This document shows positions 60,599 to 64,000 of a stretch of DNA of 64,000 nt, one piece after another; position 1 is the stretch's first letter, and every line of letters begins with the position of its first letter. The notes under the pieces are model-generated. The model saw only the letters and a program-made list of their open reading frames with translations. It did no database searches and had not been told where the DNA came from. The position numbers and the translations under genes were made by a program. This DNA is from Typha latifolia (lineage: Eukaryota > Streptophyta > Magnoliopsida > Poales > Typhaceae), in assembly GCA_019914945.1 (NCBI GenBank), contig CM034104.1:808501-872500 (forward strand). The letters run 5' to 3'.

Positions 60599-60735
60599 GC
60601 TTATTGACGGTCTAGTGCTGATCAGAGTTGGACATGTCAGCACTTTAACATTATTATAAGCAAAAGTAATCATATAGCCACCATATATTAGAACTTCTTC
60701 ACTCAAATCTGAGTCCAGATTTACTTGGTGCTTAT
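60599..60735 (+). ncRNA. Diverged snoRNA-like unit G
   Basis: Hairpin 1 keeps the outer stem GCTTAT/ATAAGC, the guide GACGGTC, and a perfect 8-bp apical stem AGTGCTGA/TCAGCACT although its bases differ from the other copies. Hairpin 2 is different in sequence, with CTCAAATCTGAG near its apex, and lacks a clear ACA. It may be an older functional paralogue or a relic. Confidence 0.4.
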
Positions 60736-61855
60736 ATATATATATTAAAGTTTCGATTTTTCTTCGATAAGTTTTTTTGGTGCTTATATATATGTGGAGT
60801 TGGTTTAAGGAAGGGAAGGATGGTGTAGCATATCTTTACGGGGAATTCCATTTCCTGGCTATGGTATTATTTGTTAAAATCTTTGTAATACTTCAAAAAT
60901 TCATGACAAGAAGACACATATATAAGAGCTGCCCGTATGCTGAAGAGGTGGGCTGACAAATCATACAAGAAAAAGTCATGCTTTCTTATTCTTTTGGAAT
61001 CAAGAATTAATGCAGTGCAAATTATCTGCAGAGGATTGAGAGCAAGTAGCCCAATTCTGCCACTGGAAAATCCGGTCGAGTCTAATTGATCAAGAATGGG
61101 AAGAAAATTGTTACTTATGTACCAAACAATGGTTGCTTAAACTACACGAGGAAAATGTATAATATCGCTAATACATGAGGAAATTGTTACTTATGTACCA
61201 AACAATGGTTGTTACCTTAAATTTTGTTGTCATACCTGTTATTGGGGGGGTATACGAAGTCGCATAAAAGTTTTTCAGTTTTTTAAAATAGCAAAAATAA
61301 GTCTCTTTGCGCACTTGTGCACACCTCTAGTATAAATTGTACTTATTTTATTATAAAATGTGTGTATTTAGTGTAAATATGAGCTCATTCAGTTTTAAAA
61401 GAATGCCCTGTTATTGTCTAATGGAGATAATATGTTATCTACGAGATGAAAGTATTGATTGCTGGATTTGGATATATTCCTGATCATTTTGTTCACAGGA
61501 AATATGTAAGAAAAAGAGAATTTTGAATCATTTTTCTTTGAGGGCACAATGGTAAGTGTGATGGAGGAGTAGAATTTCATGAAGATTAAGAATTATTATG
61601 AAGCATGATATTGTATGAAAATGCCGGAAAGAGTTTATTTATTTATTTTTTACATTAAAAAAAAACTAGATAATTACATTATTTAAAAAAGCACAAAAAA
61701 TATCTTACATATTTCGGCGTCTCGATACAGAGTGGTTTGCCTTCCAAAACAGCATACCTCCTCCAAAAGAGAGACACCCAAAATATTTTCCAACCCCCCT
61801 ATGGCCCTATCACATTATCTCTCTTTTATTTTTATTTTATGTTTTAGTTCCTATT

Positions 61856-61889
<34 letters not shown>

Positions 61890-62007
61890 ACAGGTACAAC
61901 ACAATGTGGCCAATGAAAACTTATCGAAGATAAATGACTAAATACAAACTCTAAAAAGATTTGAAGAAAGGACTCCATCTCTACAACGTAGACAGTGGCC
62001 CATCCAC
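60736..62007. other. Spacer between snoRNA-like array and HCF152
   Basis: AT-rich DNA with no gene recognised. A GTACCAAACAATGGTTG motif is repeated near 61119 and 61195. A run of about 29 T ends at 61887. The last 120 bp should be promoter and 5' UTR of HCF152. Confidence 0.55.
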
Positions 62008-64000
62008 ATGCACCCACTTGAAACACCCACCAATACCAACGTTATACCTTCCTCCAAACACTCGCCCATTTCCACATTATCCATCCATTCTTCCTCCCCT
62101 CCCTCCTCTCCAAAACCGGAACACAAATTTTCCACCACGATGCTCCACCAACCGCCACCCAACTCCACCTCCTTCCCTTCCTTAAACCAACTCCTTCCTT
62201 CCTCCAAATCCTTCGACCATCCCATCTCCATTCCCAACCCCAACCTTCACCACCGTCTCAAACTCATCCGATCCCAATCCACCACCACCATTAGCGATTC
62301 CACCGCTTCCTCCTCCTCCTCCTCCTCCGACGCCACTCTCCTTCTCCTCCTCCGCCGAGGAAAGACCGACGAAGCCTACGAGCTCTTCTCCCACTCTACT
62401 CACCTCCCAAGCGCTACTTGTCTTAGCCGTCTCCTCGCCCAGCTCTCCTACCAGAAGCAATCCGCTTCGTCACTTTCCCGCGCCCAATCCCTCGTCCGCC
62501 GCCTCCGCGACGCCGGCGAGCTCCGCCGCCTCGACGCCAACTCCCTCGGACTCCTCGCCTCAGCCGCCGCCCGCTCCGGCGCCGCAGCCTACGCCGCTTC
62601 CGTCATCCGCGCCATGCTCCGGTCAGGTTACCTTCCCCACGTCAAGGCCTGGAGCTCCGCCGTCAGCCGCCTCTCCACTTCCGAAGACTCCTCTCCCTCC
62701 GGCGCAGCCGAGGCCCTTCGCCTCTTCGACGCCGTCGTCCGTCGCATCCGCCGTGTCGGCCCGGGCCCCCTCGCCGCCGACGCGAGGCCCGACACCGCCG
62801 CCTTCAACGCTGCCCTCAACGCCGCCGCTAACCTTGGGGACGTAAAGAAATTCGCCCAACTGTTCGACGAAATGCGCGAGTTCCAAGCTAAGCCGGACGC
62901 CTTAACCTACAACGTCGTGATCAAGATGTGCGCGAGAGTTGGGAGAAGAGACCTCATGCTCCTAGCCTTGGAGCAAATCATACACAAAGGACTCGTCCCC
63001 TGTATCACTACCTTCCATTCCTTAGTAGCCGCCTACATCGGCTTCGACGATTTGGAAACCGCCGAGAAATTAGTACAAGCCATGCGCGAAGGCCGCACCG
63101 ACCTCTGTTTACTATTAAAAGAAACAAAATTGAAGGACGATGGAATCGAAGAAGAAGAAGAAGCTCATAGCCTTCTCAAAAGAATAGTAGAGAGCTCAGA
63201 GGATTACCATAAGGAGACGCCATTGCTGCCAAAGACGTATGTTCCTGACTCGAGAGTCTATACCACCCTCATGAAAGGGTACATGAAGCAAGGCCGCATC
63301 GACGACGTCGTCCGCACGATACGCGCGATGCAGCAAGAGCCCGACCCGGCGAGCCACCCCGACCACGTCACCTTCACCACGGTGATCACCGCCCTAGTCA
63401 AGTCCGGCGCGATTTCTCGTGCGCACAAGATGCTCGACGAAATGGCGCGGGCCCGCGTGCCCCCGAACCGGGTCACCTACAACGTGCTTCTCAAGGGCTA
63501 CTGCGAGCAGCTGCAGCTCGATAAGGCGAAGGAGCTTCTGCACGAGATGACGGCGGAGCTCGGCATCGAGCCCAACGTCGTATCTTACAACATTCTCATC
63601 AACGGTTGCATCCTCGTCGACGACAGCGCGGGTGCGCTGGCGTACTTCAACGAGATGCGGGAGCGCGGCATCGCGCCGTCCAAGGTCAGCTACACGACGT
63701 TGATGAAGGCGTTCGCGCTCTCCGGACAGCCGAAGCTCGCCCACAAGGTGTTCGACGAAATGGAGAAGGACCCAAGAGTTAAAGTAGACAGAATTGCTTG
63801 GAACATGTTAGTAGAAGGGTACTGCAGACTCGGTTTCATAGAGGAAGCCAAGAAGATCATAGAGCAGATGAAGGAGAGCGGCTTCGAACCCGACGTCGCA
63901 ACGTACTGTAGCCTTGCGAACGGAATAGCTCTGGCCCGGAAGCCAGGAGAGGCGCTTCTGCTATGGAACGAGGTGAAGGAGAGGTGCGAGGCCACGCCGC
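62008..64000 (+). CDS. HCF152: Chloroplast PPR protein HCF152, 5' part (cut by window edge)
   Basis: P-class PPR protein that binds the petB 5' region in chloroplasts and stabilises the processed psbH-petB transcript, needed for the cytochrome b6f complex. The frame is open from 61942 to the right edge. In-frame ATGs stand at 62008 and 62140; I use 62008, which gives a Ser/Pro-rich, basic N-terminus fitting a transit peptide, but 62140 (MLHQPPPNST) is equally possible. A conserved start of mature sequence is LLLLLRRGKTDEAYELFSHS. PPR repeats include PDALTYNVVIKMCARVGRRD, RVTYNVLLKGYCEQLQLDKA and VSYTTLMKAFALSGQPKLAH, strongly HCF152-like. About 660 residues are visible; the end is missing. 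GC-rich third positions at the 5' end and no intron so far. Confidence 0.9.
   Translation, partial: MHPLETPTNTNVIPSSKHSPISTLSIHSSSPPSSPKPEHKFSTTMLHQPPPNSTSFPSLNQLLPSSKSFDHPISIPNPNLHHRLKLIRSQSTTTISDSTASSSSSSSDATLLLLLRRGKTDEAYELFSHSTHLPSATCLSRLLAQLSYQKQSASSLSRAQSLVRRLRDAGELRRLDANSLGLLASAAARSGAAAYAASVIRAMLRSGYLPHVKAWSSAVSRLSTSEDSSPSGAAEALRLFDAVVRRIRRVGPGPLAADARPDTAAFNAALNAAANLGDVKKFAQLFDEMREFQAKPDALTYNVVIKMCARVGRRDLMLLALEQIIHKGLVPCITTFHSLVAAYIGFDDLETAEKLVQAMREGRTDLCLLLKETKLKDDGIEEEEEAHSLLKRIVESSEDYHKETPLLPKTYVPDSRVYTTLMKGYMKQGRIDDVVRTIRAMQQEPDPASHPDHVTFTTVITALVKSGAISRAHKMLDEMARARVPPNRVTYNVLLKGYCEQLQLDKAKELLHEMTAELGIEPNVVSYNILINGCILVDDSAGALAYFNEMRERGIAPSKVSYTTLMKAFALSGQPKLAHKVFDEMEKDPRVKVDRIAWNMLVEGYCRLGFIEEAKKIIEQMKESGFEPDVATYCSLANGIALARKPGEALLLWNEVKERCEATP

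Noticed and set aside
58111..60735. CRISPR array or simple satellite explanation for the 58-60.7 kb repeats
   Set aside because: Units are long, unequal in spacing, fold with covarying arms and carry H and ACA boxes; the organism is a plant.
62182..63995. Minus-strand frames over HCF152
   Set aside because: Gly/Val-rich or Arg-rich shadows of the GC-rich PPR gene.

Overview
This window is nuclear DNA of a flowering plant. Genes are split by many GT-AG introns, spacers are AT-rich with microsatellites, and the proteins are plant types: PLS- and P-class PPR proteins, a two-domain WRKY factor, TONNEAU1 and HCF152. The very GC-rich 5' coding ends of the LTA4H-like and HCF152 genes fade to ordinary composition, which suggests a monocot. 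Nothing seen is grass-specific, so a non-grass monocot is my guess.

Layout, left to right: kinesin-5 motor (minus, C-terminus beyond the left edge); E-class PPR protein (plus); tRNA-Glu(CTC); an ACGT-box/TATA promoter with a 19-codon ORF; mitochondrial enoyl-CoA reductase (plus); leukotriene-A4-hydrolase-type M1 aminopeptidase (plus); TONNEAU1 (plus); a long repeat-bearing spacer; WRKY44/TTG2-like group I WRKY factor (plus); TBC RabGAP with coiled coils (minus); intronless NEDP1/DEN1 NEDD8 protease (minus); a 66-codon orphan gene (plus); ZC3H15/DFRP1-like CCCH protein (minus); class IV PLP aminotransferase-like protein (plus); a spacer with duplications and a frameshifted coding relic; a tandem snoRNA-like array (plus); and the 5' part of HCF152 (plus, cut by the right edge). 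Exon boundaries were placed by eye from splice consensus, reading frame and family similarity. For every gene followed to its stop, the exon lengths sum to a multiple of three; single boundaries may still be off by a base or so.

The genes do not form one pathway. Two (kinesin-5, TONNEAU1) act on mitotic or preprophase microtubule arrays, two are organellar RNA factors (the PPR proteins), and the rest are housekeeping or regulatory.

The most unusual item is at 58.1-60.7 kb. A unit of about 137 nt recurs about seven times, mostly every ~420 bp. It folds as two hairpins separated by an H-box-like hinge and ends in an ACA or AUA three bases from the end, which is the architecture of H/ACA snoRNAs. 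Hairpin arms differ between copies by compensating changes, and a left-pocket guide sequence (GACGGTC) is conserved. A telo-box promoter-like region lies about 1 kb upstream. I do not recognise this RNA family.
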